From NCBI GenBank assembly GCA_043228905.1, contig JBHGNT010000005.1:4526001-4590000 (forward strand): a stretch of DNA of 64,000 nt, read 5' to 3'. This DNA comes from Azolla caroliniana. Lineage: Eukaryota > Polypodiophyta. The position numbers were made by a program, and so were the translations under genes. Below are positions 45,543 to 58,064 of this stretch, one piece after another. Position 1 is the first letter of the stretch; each line of letters begins with the position of its first letter. A model generated the notes under the pieces. The model was not told the DNA's origin, did not search any database, and was given only the letters and a program-made list of their open reading frames with translations.

Positions 45543-48150
45543 TGAGCACATAATGATTTGTGAATGGGACGAGTGTTAAGATGGTTACATTCATGCATGT
45601 TTCATTAACTTAACCACCATCGGTAAGCAATGTACATTTATCGACAATCTCACTCCGAGGATATTAGGGATCATGTTAATGACGAACAAAAGAATAAGAG
45701 ATTGATGAGAATAATATATCAAGGGTGTTGGCAACGTACACCACCCCCGAGCAAAGGAGACGAGATAAACAATAAGTATAATTGATGTCTCATAACACAG
45801 TATATTACCTTATGTTATGTCTTGTATGTTGAATAATGAATATGAAGAAGAGAGCTTATCCTCACCAATAGAGTCTCGAGGATGTCTCGACATGCCGTGA
45901 TGAAAGGGGCAGCTAGTCCCCTTTCATCATTCTCAGCATCTAAGGCTCCCAAATCAGTACTTGTTCCCATGTATCATAGGTCCATATGGGTTTGTTCTAG
46001 TTCTTAGAATAACAACTTCCATGACTATCCCAATTCCCACCCTTAACCCATTGAAATTAGATATAAATTATACTGGTAAGGTCGTGAGTATAACAAATTA
46101 TTAGTTCTACAACAACCCTAAGAGTTGGAGCACCCTTAACAACCTTGCATTAGCTCGTGTGTTTGCCATCTAATGGAAGGCACGTAACAATCAATAACAC
46201 GTTTGATACAAGTAGAGTGCAATAGAATAACGAAATATCCAAAAGAACGATAATTAGTGGTCTATAATTTTGAGTGTCGGCCCTTCAAATCTAAAACATT
46301 ATTTAGGCCATACGAGAATATGTCAGGAATGAGTATTTATGATGACGGTGGACCAAGCAACGTTTGTAAACAACACACTTCTTGCTTATATGAACTATTG
46401 CATTAACATCAAATAAATTGTTTGGTATAACCTAACCTTAAGTGAGCATGTTATCCACATAGTTGGCAAAGAGAACCCTAAAACTATATTGTTGTTACTC
46501 TCCTTGTCATTTGTGGTTTATAAGCACTTGTTTCATTGTTAAACATTAAGGTTCCATCACCATTAAACTAATTTCAAGTGACACTACTCGTGTTTTCCAT
46601 TGAATGTGTAATTTATTATATGTTTGTTTGTTGTTGTGTTTGAGCTCGTTAATTATAACTAAATAACTTTTTGTATATCCAACTAACCCCAAACAAACAA
46701 AACATCATCATATGCCATCATTCTAAATAGAAGTTGATCAACCATGATCTGAAAGATTCCACTCATAGTTAGGATTCCCAATTGTCATTTCAAATGTCTT
46801 TATTTGGGAACCAGTGATTGGGTACCATTGTTTCATACAATGTGGAACCACTCACAAAAATTAGGATTGCATTTATGAAATTTGACAAAATTTGCCATGT
46901 TATAACTTCATGACAATATAGTGGTATTTGCTCAAATTACTTGAAATGATAGAGCTTCATATTTGGGGGATTACATCATGATTGGATAAGTATATTCCGA
47001 AAACTCAACTCTCGAGTCCTAACCCACTTTTGGGTGCTACAACCATTGTTACGACGCAACAAGAGAGAGAACTAGGAAATGCTTCGAAAATGACCTTATG
47101 TCCTTGATGTATAAGGGGACAAAAGGCCCATTACTTAAAATGTAAATAAGTATAAATGCCAAATGATTAGTTTTTACTTATTCTTCTCCACTTTACACTC
47201 TCTAAAGATATATCTTTCTTATCCTATCGTATCTAATTGCCTCCATTTTCATTAATCAATAGTTGAAGACATATGCATGTACATTAAGTGCTTATGTTTG
47301 AAACAATTGTTAGTATATATATGTGATGTTGCCTCATTCTAGTTTCTCAAATCATCTGCAGTTAATTGTTGATTAAGTAACATTCTCAAGTTAAGTGTTG
47401 TATAAGTCTTATATATTAAATGAGAGAGTGAGAGACCGGTTGTAAAAAAATATATTGCAGAAGTGAACTAATCACATTTTTGGAAGCACTCAAAGATGTT
47501 GGACACCCACATTTGCCCATGTTGCCTACAATGGTGTAGATACCTAACAGGATTTTTAGATAAGATGGTAACCATCACATAAATATAATAAGAGAATGAT
47601 TATCAAAACTTCATTACTGACTCTAGACTTGGGTCAAGTCAGGGTTACTTATCCTACCATATCGATGAACCCTTGGTGGATTGTCCTAAGTTAGCTTGGC
47701 CATATGCACCAACCATTTTACCTCAACAACCCACACTCCTCAAATATGAACACATTTAACAAAACTAAATCTTGATAACATGGTTGGGATTCAAGCCTTG
47801 GGGAGGGTTACTAACCCTACCAAGACAAATAACAAAGTGATTATGACCAACTATGGACACTACCAATACAGAAAAACAACCACCCCCCATGGATCATTTA
47901 CTACAACCAAACAACACTAAGTGGCATCAACAAGGAGAGTCATTGACTATCCATTAAGAAGCTCCTAAGTCTATCATGCATTGATACGATGCTCTAACTT
48001 TGAAAGTGCTTTTACAAATGTTATCATGCTACTATGCACAATATGAGCTTATCTTGGCACTTATTTTTTGTTAATGGGGTAATACATATCCAACTAGCAA
48101 TAAACTATTGCTCATTAACCACCACAAACAAAGCTTGATGCAAGTAGATA
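44041..48150. other. Gene-free intergenic region
   Basis: AT-rich sequence with no supported gene, LTR pair or recognisable transposase. It probably consists of old, decayed repeats. Confidence 0.5.
45483..45540. repeat. (CT)n microsatellite
   Basis: About 29 CT units. Confidence 0.95.
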
Positions 48151-48151
48151 A

Positions 48152-48345
48152 GTGTTATTTATTGTTATTATTGCGTTTTAACAGATGAATGCATTCTCCC
48201 GGAACAAAACACTGATGAACGTTTATGAGAGTCACAGTTGCATCGACAACCTGACAACCTTACCAGATGCAAGTGTTATTTCTTGTTATTATTACGTTTT
48301 AACGGATGAATGCATTCTCCCGGAACAAAATACTGATGAACGTTT
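48152..48345. repeat. Direct repeat of 73 bp upstream of NOP58
   Basis: Copies 48152-48224 and 48273-48345 differ at only about four positions. The word aaccttaccagatgca also occurs twice (near 48257 and 48370), so the duplication is nested. Confidence 0.9.
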
Positions 48346-48562
48346 CTACCGATGAACAAAATATTGATGAACCTTACCAGATGCATGAGCGTAAGAAGCT
48401 AACAAGCTAATTTTGTTTGTTAACTCCCTATTGTCATAAGCTGCTTTACTCGTGTCCTCTATACAGTATTGGTTAGAGGAAGTATGAGGGTAGTTTTGAC
48501 ATTTCCTTTAAAAATGGGGGGCGAGAGAGAAGGGTAGTTTTGCAATTTCCATATAGTAGTTT

Positions 48563-48597
48563 ATATAATGTCTAGGGTTTAAGGGGGGAAACCCTAA
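48563..48597 (+). promoter_or_regulatory. TATA-like box and paired telo-box motifs of NOP58
   Basis: TATATAA (48563-48569) is followed by tagggttt (48573-48580, inverted telo-box) and aaaccctaa (48589-48597, direct telo-box), about 105-140 bases before the start codon. Telo-boxes are known in plant promoters of ribosome and translation genes, which suits NOP58. Confidence 0.65.
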
Positions 48598-48700
48598 CCT
48601 TCATCTTTCTGCGTGGAAACAGGGGAGGCCAAATTCTGAAGAAGAACGACAGAAAGAAAGTATCGAGGAAGAGGAAGAAGTAGAAGGAGAAAGCAGAACC

Positions 48701-51700
48701 ATGTTAGTTCTTTTCGAGACCCCTGCTGGATTCGCCCTCTTCAAGCTTCTCGATGAAGGAAAGCTCGAGAAGGTCGAGGTAAACTGAAAACTCTGCACTA
48801 TTCTTTTCATTTCGTGTTAGGGGTTCTTCCCTAATCCTAGCTTGGTTCATTAGGCTCTCTTTGGTGGTTTGTTTAGGAACTTAGTTTTTGGGTTTTTTCT
48901 TGTTTTTTTTTTTCCTCAGGAGGTTCGTTTTGGGGTGTCTTACCTTCTGTTTTAATTAAAATCCATAATTCCTTGTTGTCCACTGGAATTGATTTGGTTT
49001 TCTTCAGAATTTGTCTGTATTCCTTTGATTTCTGTCTTTCTTTCTTCAAGTAATGTATGAGTTTCTTTGAATTTGTCCGACAATGTGTTTGTGTAGCTTC
49101 ACTTGGTATGGTTTTTCATGCTTGAAAGATATGCTCCTCTGTTTGAAATAAATATATGGATTTTACTGGTTATTATGCATCAATTAAGTCCTAACTATCT
49201 TTGCGTCAGGAGTTTTTATTCTGTATTGTGCTGGAAATTGTCGTTTGTTTCGTTTAGATTTTGTCTAGCATGGTTAGCTTTACCTTGTTTATTTTATGGT
49301 TAAGGGAAAGCTGTTGTCTGAGTGAATAGTTTGATTACACTGAAGACGTTTAAGGAGGCATATAGAGGAAAGAAAAAATGTTTCTTTTTTGTGTATATAT
49401 CTATATTTTTGTTACCTTTAACTACGTTTAAGAATCTTAGGAAGTTTAAGAAGGGAATGTAATTTTTTATTTATCCATCATTGTGTATGCTGATTTGGAC
49501 CTAAGCTTCTTAGTTTAACCCTTTGTACTAATTTCTTTTTGTTTTAAGGCAAGGTTATTTACACTTCCAAAGCATATGAAAGAAAATTGAAGTCTTTCTT
49601 GCATTTATATCTTGCTAATTCTATATTAATTGGAAGGTTCCTGTTTTTTCTATTTGAACTTATAAGTGTCTTCTTGTATTTTTAATGTACTACAGCTATT
49701 TTTGTAATTATATTCATAGTAAGTTGAACTGTTGTGCTTATATATATCTTTCTATTTTCCTTGATACATGCATAATGCAAATATTTCCATGTTGTATTTG
49801 TAGGATTTATGGAAAGAGTTTGAGACTGGAGAGAATGCACGCAAGGTAAAAGTTTACAGACTTAAAAATATTTTTTTAATACACAGAAATTGCTTGAAAT
49901 CTAATATTCATTTTCATGGATTCAAAATTTCAACAACCTTCTTACATCTAATTTTTTTGACAGATAGTGAAACTAAAAGCTTTTAGCAAGTTTGAGAACA
50001 CTGCAGAAGCCCTTGGAGCAACAACACAGTTAGTAGAAAGCAAACCAAGTAAAAGCCTTCGTAAATTTTTGAAAGCTGAATGCCAAGGAGAGATTTTAGC
50101 TGTTGCTGATTCAAAGCTTGGAAACTCTATCAAAGAGAAATTGGTACTGTTATATAATAACTAATATTTCTCTCTGAATGTGAAAATATTGATAGTAATT
50201 TACTAGCAAACAATTATTGTCTTAATGTACAATTACTAGAATTTATTTATCTCAATGTGGAAGCAATTGCATTTGTGGCAAAAGAAGGCTGAGGATAGGA
50301 GTTGAGACCCTAAACTATGTCTGTGCACATCATCCTCGCAGTTTCAAATATATTCATATTTAATTGTACTTGAAAGTACGAACCTTGAGTTGTTTTTTCA
50401 TTTTTCTGACTTTGATGTTGAATCGTGTACCAGCAAATAGATTGTATTCACAACAATGCAGTTATGGAGGTGATGAGAGGGTTACGCTCACAATTGAGTG
50501 AGCTCATCACAGGTCTTGCTGGACAAGAACTCGGTCCCATGAGTTTAGGACTCTCGCATAGCTTGTCGAGATACAAATTGAAGTTCAGCCCTGATAAGGT
50601 AATAACCTTTTATGGATTTTAAACAATTAGCAATTCTGTGTTTGTTCTGTTGGATCAATGTAGTATTTGGATTTGAACGTTTATCACAGTTCTTCCCGTT
50701 TTTTAAAGTTCTAGTTTGATATTCGATTACACCATTCATGCTCTTTAAGTAACGAATAATATGATTTTAATTTGTATTTGGAATCTGAATGCTCTTTGTT
50801 ATTTCTATTTCATAGGTTGATACTATGATAATTCAAGCTATTGGGTTGCTAGATGATCTGGATAAAGAGCTGAATACATATGCAATGAGGGTGAGGGAAT
50901 GGTATGGATGGCACTTCCCAGAGCTTGCTAAGATTGTTCAAGACAATATTCTGTATGCAAAATCAGTGAAAGCAATGGGGCACCGAACTAATGCAGTTCA
51001 ACTCGATTTTTCGGGAGTAAGTATTATATGTTAAATTAAATGTTCATGTGATTTCTTAAGATTATACAAGTAATGTGTTTTTTTACATTTATGGGTGATT
51101 TCATGTTGTATGCAGATAATAGCTGAAGAGGTGGAAGCAGAGCTTAAAGAAGCAGCAATTATTTCCATGGGAACTGAGATTAGTGATCATGACATGTTGA
51201 ATATCAAGGCTCTTTGTGATCAAGTGATTTCTCTCTCCGAGTATAGAGCTCAGTTGTCAGAATATTTACGCTCCCGAATGAATGCCATTGCCCCTAATTT
51301 GACTGTTCTTGTTGGAGAACTAGTGGGAGCCAGGCTTATAGCTCATGCAGGTAGTCTTGTAAACCTTGCAAAGCAACCTGGAAGCACAGTTCAAATCCTT
51401 GGAGCAGAAAAGGTTATTTCGAATGTGTTGTCATTCTATAAGGCTATTGATTTATACGACGTGATTGCATGTGCTTCATTTGGTCTTTAATAAAATTCCT
51501 TGTCCCCCCCCCGCTTTTGATAGGCACTTTTTAGGGCATTAAAGACAAAACATGCCACGCCAAAGTATGGGCTTATATTCAATGCATCTCTAGTTGGACA
51601 AGCAGCACCGAAGCTGAAGGGTAAAATATCTCGTTCTTTGGCAGCAAAATCGGCTATTTCTGTTCGTTATGATGCATTAGGTGATTCTCCGGATGCATCC

Positions 51701-53003
51701 ATTGGGTTTGAGTGTCGAGCTAAGGTAAACATTATACTCTCTTTCTCACTTGTGTTCTTCCAAATCTATTGTTCTATTGGAATCTTGAATAATGCTGTGC
51801 ATTAACTTATTAAAAATCCAGTTTCCTATTGATTCATCTGTTTTTGAAATCTGTTAAGATTATCAACTCTTTTTGTCTTAATCTACCAGCTGGAGAATAG
51901 ACTAAGGCAACTAGAAGGTCGTGCCTTGGCCAAGCTTAGTGGGTCTGCCAAGGGGAAGGGGAAGATAGAACCATATGATTCAAATAGAAAGCAAGGAACT
52001 CCAGGTCTCGTCACAGCTGCTAAGGTACTTATTTCTGAAAAACAACCAGAGTAAACCTGAAGTTTCTGAAGTTGGTCTGTAACTCAAAGTTTACTATTAC
52101 GTAAGAATATTTTGATGTTTTACCCTAGTTAGTGCTTCACGTTTTTTTGAGTATAGAAGGTACAAGTGAGCTAAAATTCATCATCTAATGTTTTGACATA
52201 TTTTTGGTTTTTCTTCTATAGGAATACAACCCTGCAGCAGATGTAGTGGGTTTAACCACACCAAAATCTGACAAGAAGAAGAAACGAGAGATTGAGCAAG
52301 CTGTGACTCCGACGACAGAGACGAAGGTAGATAAAGAGGCCACAGGGGAAGAGAAAAGTAAGAAAAAGAAAAAGCATAAAGATGGTGAAGCCAAAGTAGA
52401 AACTGAAGCTGAGGCTGATATTGTTGTGAAAGAGTCATCGAAGAAGAAAAAGCATAAAGAACAAGCTGAACCTGAACCAGAAGCTGATGTGGCTAAAGAG
52501 TCTTCGAAGAAGAAGAAGAAAGCAAAACAAGCCGATGACATCGAAGAACCTATTGCATCAGGTGACAGTACTGGAAAGAAGAAGAAGAAAGATAAAATAG
52601 AAATGGTAAGTTAAAAGATTGTTTATACAGGTTTTTCCCATGTTTTTTTGCTGTCTAGTGAAATGCATGTCTTGCATTTTTTAATGCCTATTCTTTAAAA
52701 TGTTATTTGCTGAATAATGAAATATATATATATATATATATTTGTTTCTGGATTTAGTATTTGTTACCTAATGGGTGTTATATATATTCTAGCTATTACC
52801 GTTTTTTAATATGTTTCTTATCTTGAAATGATTGTAACATGTCTCTAACATTTGAATTGTGTTTATTTGGGTTTAAGGCTGATGTTGCGGTGTCTGAGAA
52901 GAAAAGCAAGAAAAGGAAGCTTGATTCTGAGGAACCACCTGCTGAGTCTCCAGGGGCTTCTGAGAAGAAGAAGAAAAAGAAGAAAAAGGAGATGGATGAC
53001 TAA
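48701..53003 (+). CDS. NOP58: Box C/D snoRNP core protein NOP58
   Basis: Core protein of nucleolar box C/D snoRNPs that guide 2'-O-methylation and processing of pre-rRNA, acting with NOP56, fibrillarin and the 15.5K protein. Ten exons: 48701-48778, 49804-49845, 49964-50143, 50434-50598, 50816-51016, 51116-51412, 51524-51724, 51890-52024, 52222-52605, 52878-53003; 602 residues. N-terminal domain 1-100 ([16 protein letters not shown]). Central NOSIC/Nop region about 155-390 ([62 protein letters not shown]). The tail, from about 445, is a long run of KKKKK and acidic patches (KKE/D repeat), typical of NOP58 and rather long here. I saw no convincing C/D-box snoRNA in its introns. Confidence 0.95.
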
Positions 53004-53584
53004 GATTTTTAACTTCATCGGATTGAAAGAGGGATTTTTGTTTTTCAATGGAGAGCTTGAAAACATGATCTTTCGATATCCGTATTTGTCGGCGTGCTTG
53101 CGATTGTGCTGTGGATTCCATGGAATATTCTCAACTAATTCAAAGTTATAATTTCTATTTCAACAACCACCTTTATGGACATGTCGATATCGTTTGATCT
53201 TTTCACTCTCAAATTCCTTAAGAGGATTGTGATTTTGGTGTTTGAAAAACAATCCCATGAAGGATGAGTACTTAAAAAGAGTCATATGGAGCTTTTGCCA
53301 ATGTGGAAAGTTCTATAATTATCACTTTGCTATTGGTTTGTATTAAATCTCAGAGACTAAAAGCTGCCATCCCTTTTTTCATGATTATAAGGAGGTTTTC
53401 TAAGCATTCTTTGTTAAATACATCTGTTCTTCACTCATCTTTTCATCTTCTCAACCCATTTTTATCATTGAATAAACCTCTCCCCGGTTTTTCTGCATTG
53501 TATTATGTGAATATTTGTTGCCTTTGATTTCCTATATTTTACATTTATGTGGCATGTGATAAGGGTGACATGGTTCCCTTTAGG

Positions 53585-54417
53585 CTACCCATGTCTTATG
53601 TCTTGGTGGTGGGTGATAGCTCTTTATGTACCTAAAGCTTGCTTGTGAGCTTGAGCCCAAAATGGATAGTATCTTGTTACGTAAGTTATATTGTCTGCGC
53701 TGCAGTAATGTGCTTGATATTCTACTTGATGACCTAATAAGGATGTTGCTCAATGCTACCCATGTCTTATGTCTTGGTGGTGGGCGATAGCTCTTTATGT
53801 ACCAAAAGATTGCTTGTGAGCTTGAGCCCAAAATGGATAGTATCTTGTTACGTAAGTTATATTGTCTGCGCTGCAGTAATGTACTTGGTATTCTACTTGA
53901 TGACCTAATAAGGATGTTGCTACCCATGTCTTATGTCTTGGTGGTGGGTGAGAAAGCTCTTTATGTACCTAAAGCTTGCTTGTGAGCTTGAGCCCAAAAT
54001 GGATAGTATCTTGTTACGTAAGTTATATTGTCTGCGCTGTAGTAATGTACTTGGTATTCTACTTGATGACCTAATAAGGATGTTGCTACCCATGTCTTAT
54101 GTCTTGGTGGTGGGTGAGAAAGCTCTTTATGTACCTAAAGCTTGCTTGTGAGCTTGAGCCCAAAATGGATAGTATCTTGTTACGTAAGTTATATTGTCTG
54201 CGCTGCAGTAATGTACTTGGTATTCTACTTGATGACCTAATAAGGATGTTGCTACCCATGTCTTATGTCTTGGTGGTGGGTGAGAAAGCTCTTTATGTAC
54301 CTAAAGCTTGCTTGTGAGCTTGAGCCCAAAATGGATAGTATCTTGTTACGTAAGTTATATTGTCTGCGCTGCAGTAATGTACTTGGTATTCTACTTGATG
54401 ACCTAATAAGGATGTTG
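53585..54417. repeat. Five-copy tandem array, 166-bp unit
   Basis: Units start at 53585, 53756, 53920, 54086 and 54252. The last three are almost identical and exactly 166 bp apart; the first two are 171 and 164 bp with more differences. Because 166 is not a multiple of three, open frames within it shift from unit to unit and are not a real protein. Flanking sequence is single-copy here. Confidence 0.95.
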
Positions 54418-55430
54418 AACCTTGATTGGGGCATTATCTTACCAATTTCTCTAATACACACAAAAATGAATGTGGCCAAGATCATTACATGGCCTCTTTT
54501 GAGCCTTGCACTAAATGATCTGATGCCAAATCTTCTACAATGGGGATAGTGTCTAAGTAGTACCTCCTCTAGATCACTTTTGGATGATAAACGAATGAAA
54601 CAAGACCAATGCTAATTGTCCCAAGAAATCAATGTGTTTTTAAGTGAACAAACTTTGATGCAAAAAATTTGAATGTGAATATCAAGCCCAATTGCCATTG
54701 GTAGAAATCTTTATACTTATTACTGTTTGCACCTTGCATTTTTTTCGGTTGTGACTAATAAATTGTTTCCATTGTTGTCACCGTGCATGTTTCTTCTCAA
54801 TACTTCCTTCCACATTCCGTCAACGTGGGCTCGATACTTCTTTGTGGGACTATTTGAGATTGGACCAACTACTACTACTTTTGGGACTCTATTAATGGAT
54901 TGAATGCCAATGCCATGTCATAAGCAACCAAGCCTGGACACTTCTTCTTGAGGCTAAAGCCATTTTCTTGAATCGACACAATGGCCTTGCTATCCTTAGA
55001 CCAAACTTTTTTGGCATGCCTTTCGAACATGCTCTGAGTGCTTACTACACACGCCTTGTTTGGAAGGATGTAACACCGATGGATTTTCGGTATGTCCATT
55101 CCAAAGCTGTCATCGGGCATGTGAACACGGCTATGGTCACTTCGCCGATCCACATTACGATAACTTCACCAACGTGTGAACTCGGCTTTGGTCATCACAT
55201 GCGAACGTGATAGCGATTGGAATGGACCAAGAGGAGACAATATAAAGTATGGACACACCACCATGAAAGAGCTCATAGTGTGTGTGAAAGGGACCTTACA
55301 GATAGATTCAAACACAAGATCAGAGTTGTAGGTTCTATCTATATATCTCCATTCTATCTTCTTCTTCTTCTCAGACATGATGAAGCTGAATCATGAAGGA
55401 AGCAGCTCTCTCTGAGATGCCATAGCTCCC
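54418..55430. other. Spacer between the 166-bp array and LQY1
   Basis: I found no recognisable gene. Overlapping open frames on both strands at 54875-55210 have no known motifs. Confidence 0.45.
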
Positions 55431-55439
55431 TGGAACAAA

Positions 55440-55476
55440 AAGAAAGAAAAGAAAAGAAAAGAAAAGAAAAGAAAAC
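55440..55476. repeat. (AAAAG)n tract upstream of LQY1
   Basis: About six AAAAG units, about 30 bases before the LQY1 start codon, so likely in the 5' untranslated region. Confidence 0.9.
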
Positions 55477-55501
55477 CCCTGAGAGTTTGTTCATAAGAGT
55501 G

Positions 55502-58064
55502 ATGGCTAGTATGGCCCTCAGTCCTTCCCCTTTGATCCTTTCTTCGTCCTTCCTCTCTTTCAGGTGGCCTTCTTCGCTCCGCTTGGTGCCACATCAGCAT
55601 CGCTGCTTGGGTCCGCCTCGGATTCCTTCTCTGATCCGTGCTGCTGATCTGGATCCGGATACGGTAAAGAATCCTTTCCCGAACCTGCCCCCCAATGAAA
55701 TGGTCTGGAAACTGTCTCCTCGAAGAATCTGGAAAAATCTTCTGGAATCTTCCAGATTCCCTTCCAGATTCCTGTTGGAAAAGATGTTCCGGAATCCAGT
55801 ATAAAATCTCTCGTAGAATATCTTAAAAAAATTCTTATCAAATTGTGGATTCATCTTTTCGTAGGATATTTGCATTTTGAGTACTTCCAAAAGTAGCTCC
55901 ATTCATGCATTGATTACATTAAAAAGAATCAGAATACTCTTTGAGCACCTTCAAAAAACCCTAATGTTGCATTTGTTATTACATTTCAACAAGCTCTAAT
56001 CTTTAAAGAAAACCTGAATATGTGATCCAGAAATTAAAAATGTCCTTAATTTTTATGCCGGACAGCTCTAATTTTCTCGGCATTGATAGAAAAAGTTTGG
56101 GGAAGTCAATCCTGCCCCAGTCATTTTGCATATTTGCTAGAAATGCCCATTCTTTTTTTTTTAAGTAACTAACAGAATACATCATTGTAGTGGAATGGCT
56201 GGACTGCCGAGAGGCATTCTATGAGAGTATTTGGACTTCATTCTGAGAATATTCAACAAGCTAGGGTTATTTTGTTCGATTTTTTCCTAATTTCTGATCG
56301 TTTTTCTTGATGGTGTGCAGATTGTAGCTATTGCTGTTGGAGTAGCAGGTATTGGTGTGGGTGTTGGGATTCCTGTCTTTTATGAGACGCAGATGAAAAG
56401 CGCGGTAAGTGTCGAGAAAATCCTAAACCCTAAAATTTCGTGTACTTATTTACACAGATAAATATTGAGCCCTAAATCAAGATAACAACCAAAACTGACA
56501 TTATTGGTATAATGATTGAACCATAGAACACCAATATCAAAATTGAACACCACATATCTGGTATCAAAATCAAAGCCTAAATCCATATATGAAATGGTAT
56601 TCCAAAGTTTTTCGAAGTGCCTTTATTTTTGTTGCCTGAGCTTGAGTGCGATTCTTACTTGTGCCTTTGGCCACCCTCGGTTTTCTTCATTACAGGCTGC
56701 TCGTGAAAACGATCAACCTTGTTTTCCCTGTTCCGGCAGCGGGGCTCGTATGTGAATATACCCACTTCTTCAGTAATAATTCTATGTGCATATAGATACA
56801 CACGCACACACATATTGTGTATGTATATCCAACGAATATACAAGTATATGTATACAAAGTCTTTTTTCCAGAAATGCATTATATCACTGGCAGGAAACCT
56901 TGAAATGAGGTGAAAACCTAGAACAAATATTTACATCCAGTCAACTCAGATTAGAAACATCGGAAATTCCCACTAATGTCATGAGAGACACGATAAGAAT
57001 TGCTGGAGGAAAAACTCTAATAACCTATATAGATCAGAAGTTGATTGTCCAAAACTTGTGTCAATACAAACAGTCAATAGTGTCCACAGAGCCCAATATT
57101 GAACCTACACAAAAAAGATGGGAAAGGGCCGAAGGTCTCGTGATAGACTTAGGCATAGACATTGGCACATATGTACATACACACCTAGATAACATATGCA
57201 TATATTTTATACGTACATACATGCCTACATTCGTTCTTACTGACCTTTGTACATGCGTACATGCGTACATGCATATATATAATGATAACTACACACATAC
57301 TTACACATGTGCATACATACATATGTACATACACACATAAATGCGTAGATAGTTCTCTGCATATTTACAAATGTAGATACATATAAACATACATGCATAA
57401 ATATATATGTATGCAGATAGATATGCTCAGATTACATTTCTTGTACATATATGTACGTGTACTTATATATATTCTATCACCTATGGGTTTACTTGACGTT
57501 GTTTTGGGTTTGTGCAGAGACGTGTAGGTTTTGCCTTGGAACGGGGTCCATAACAATCGAACTTGATCAGAACGAGAAAGAAGTCTCAAGATGTGTCAAT
57601 TGTGAGGGCGCTGGATCGATTACTTGCACAACTTGTCAAGGATCAGGAGTTCAACCTAGATACCTGGATCGCAGGCAAGTTTTGTTTTATGGCTATGCTT
57701 TTGTTTTATGTATTGAACCAAATATGTTTTTAGTATTTCTTCTATGCTGAATGAAGCTGTGATGAATCAAAGAGTTTTTAAGTATTTTTGATTTTTAAAC
57801 GACCACATTACAAAAGCAAAGTTCCAATTTAGGGTTTAGAGATCATGATGTAAATTTGAACAGCAAGGAAAATTATACCAATCCATATTTTTTGCGATAT
57901 GCCATCTTAAGAAAAAAGAAAGCCATGTTATTTCTAGGATTTTGAGATGCAAAAAGACTATATTAGAGAAATTCACCATTGTTTACATGCAAAAAGACTA
58001 TATTAAGTTGTCTCACGCAGTTTTCCTTTTATTTATGAACAGGGAATTTAAAGATGATGATTAA
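55502..58064 (+). CDS. LQY1: LQY1, thylakoid zinc-finger protein for photosystem II repair
   Basis: LOW QUANTUM YIELD OF PHOTOSYSTEM II 1: a small thylakoid-membrane protein with disulfide isomerase activity that helps PSII repair in light. Exons 55502-55663, 56321-56404, 56696-56747, 57518-57674 and 58043-58064 join in phase to 158 residues, close to the Arabidopsis length. Residues 1-47 look like a Ser/Arg-rich plastid transit peptide. A single membrane helix follows at about 55-73 (IVAIAVGVAGIGVGVGIPVF). The DnaJ-type zinc finger has four CxxCxGxG motifs (CFPCSGSG, CRFCLGTG, CVNCEGAG, CTTCQGSG). The end YLDRREFKDDD matches the family exactly. The fourth intron (57675-58042) must use a GC donor (gcag then gcaagt) to restore the last seven residues. 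Confidence 0.95.
57170..57480. repeat. TACATA/GTACATGC-rich tract in LQY1 intron 3
   Basis: Repeated tacata words and a short gtacatgc tandem run (about 57250-57278) fill much of the 770-base intron. Open frames here are artefacts. Confidence 0.8.

Noticed and set aside
52181-52541. Minus-strand Phe/Ser-rich frames opposite NOP58 exon 9
   Set aside because: Complement of the Lys/Glu-rich tail; no independent support.
48779-52877. Box C/D snoRNAs in NOP58 introns
   Set aside because: I looked for paired RTGATGA and CTGA boxes with terminal stems and saw none that convinced me.
53580-54549. Possible tandem protein genes in the 166-bp array
   Set aside because: The unit length is not divisible by three, so the frame changes each unit; no known domain.
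54875-55210. Overlapping open frames on both strands near 55 kb
   Set aside because: No known motif, no splice support, and each is plausible only as a shadow of the other.
57451-57750. LQY1 exon 4 read straight through to a stop at 57748
   Set aside because: The C-terminal residues REFKDDD of the family are recovered exactly by splicing at a GC donor to 58043.
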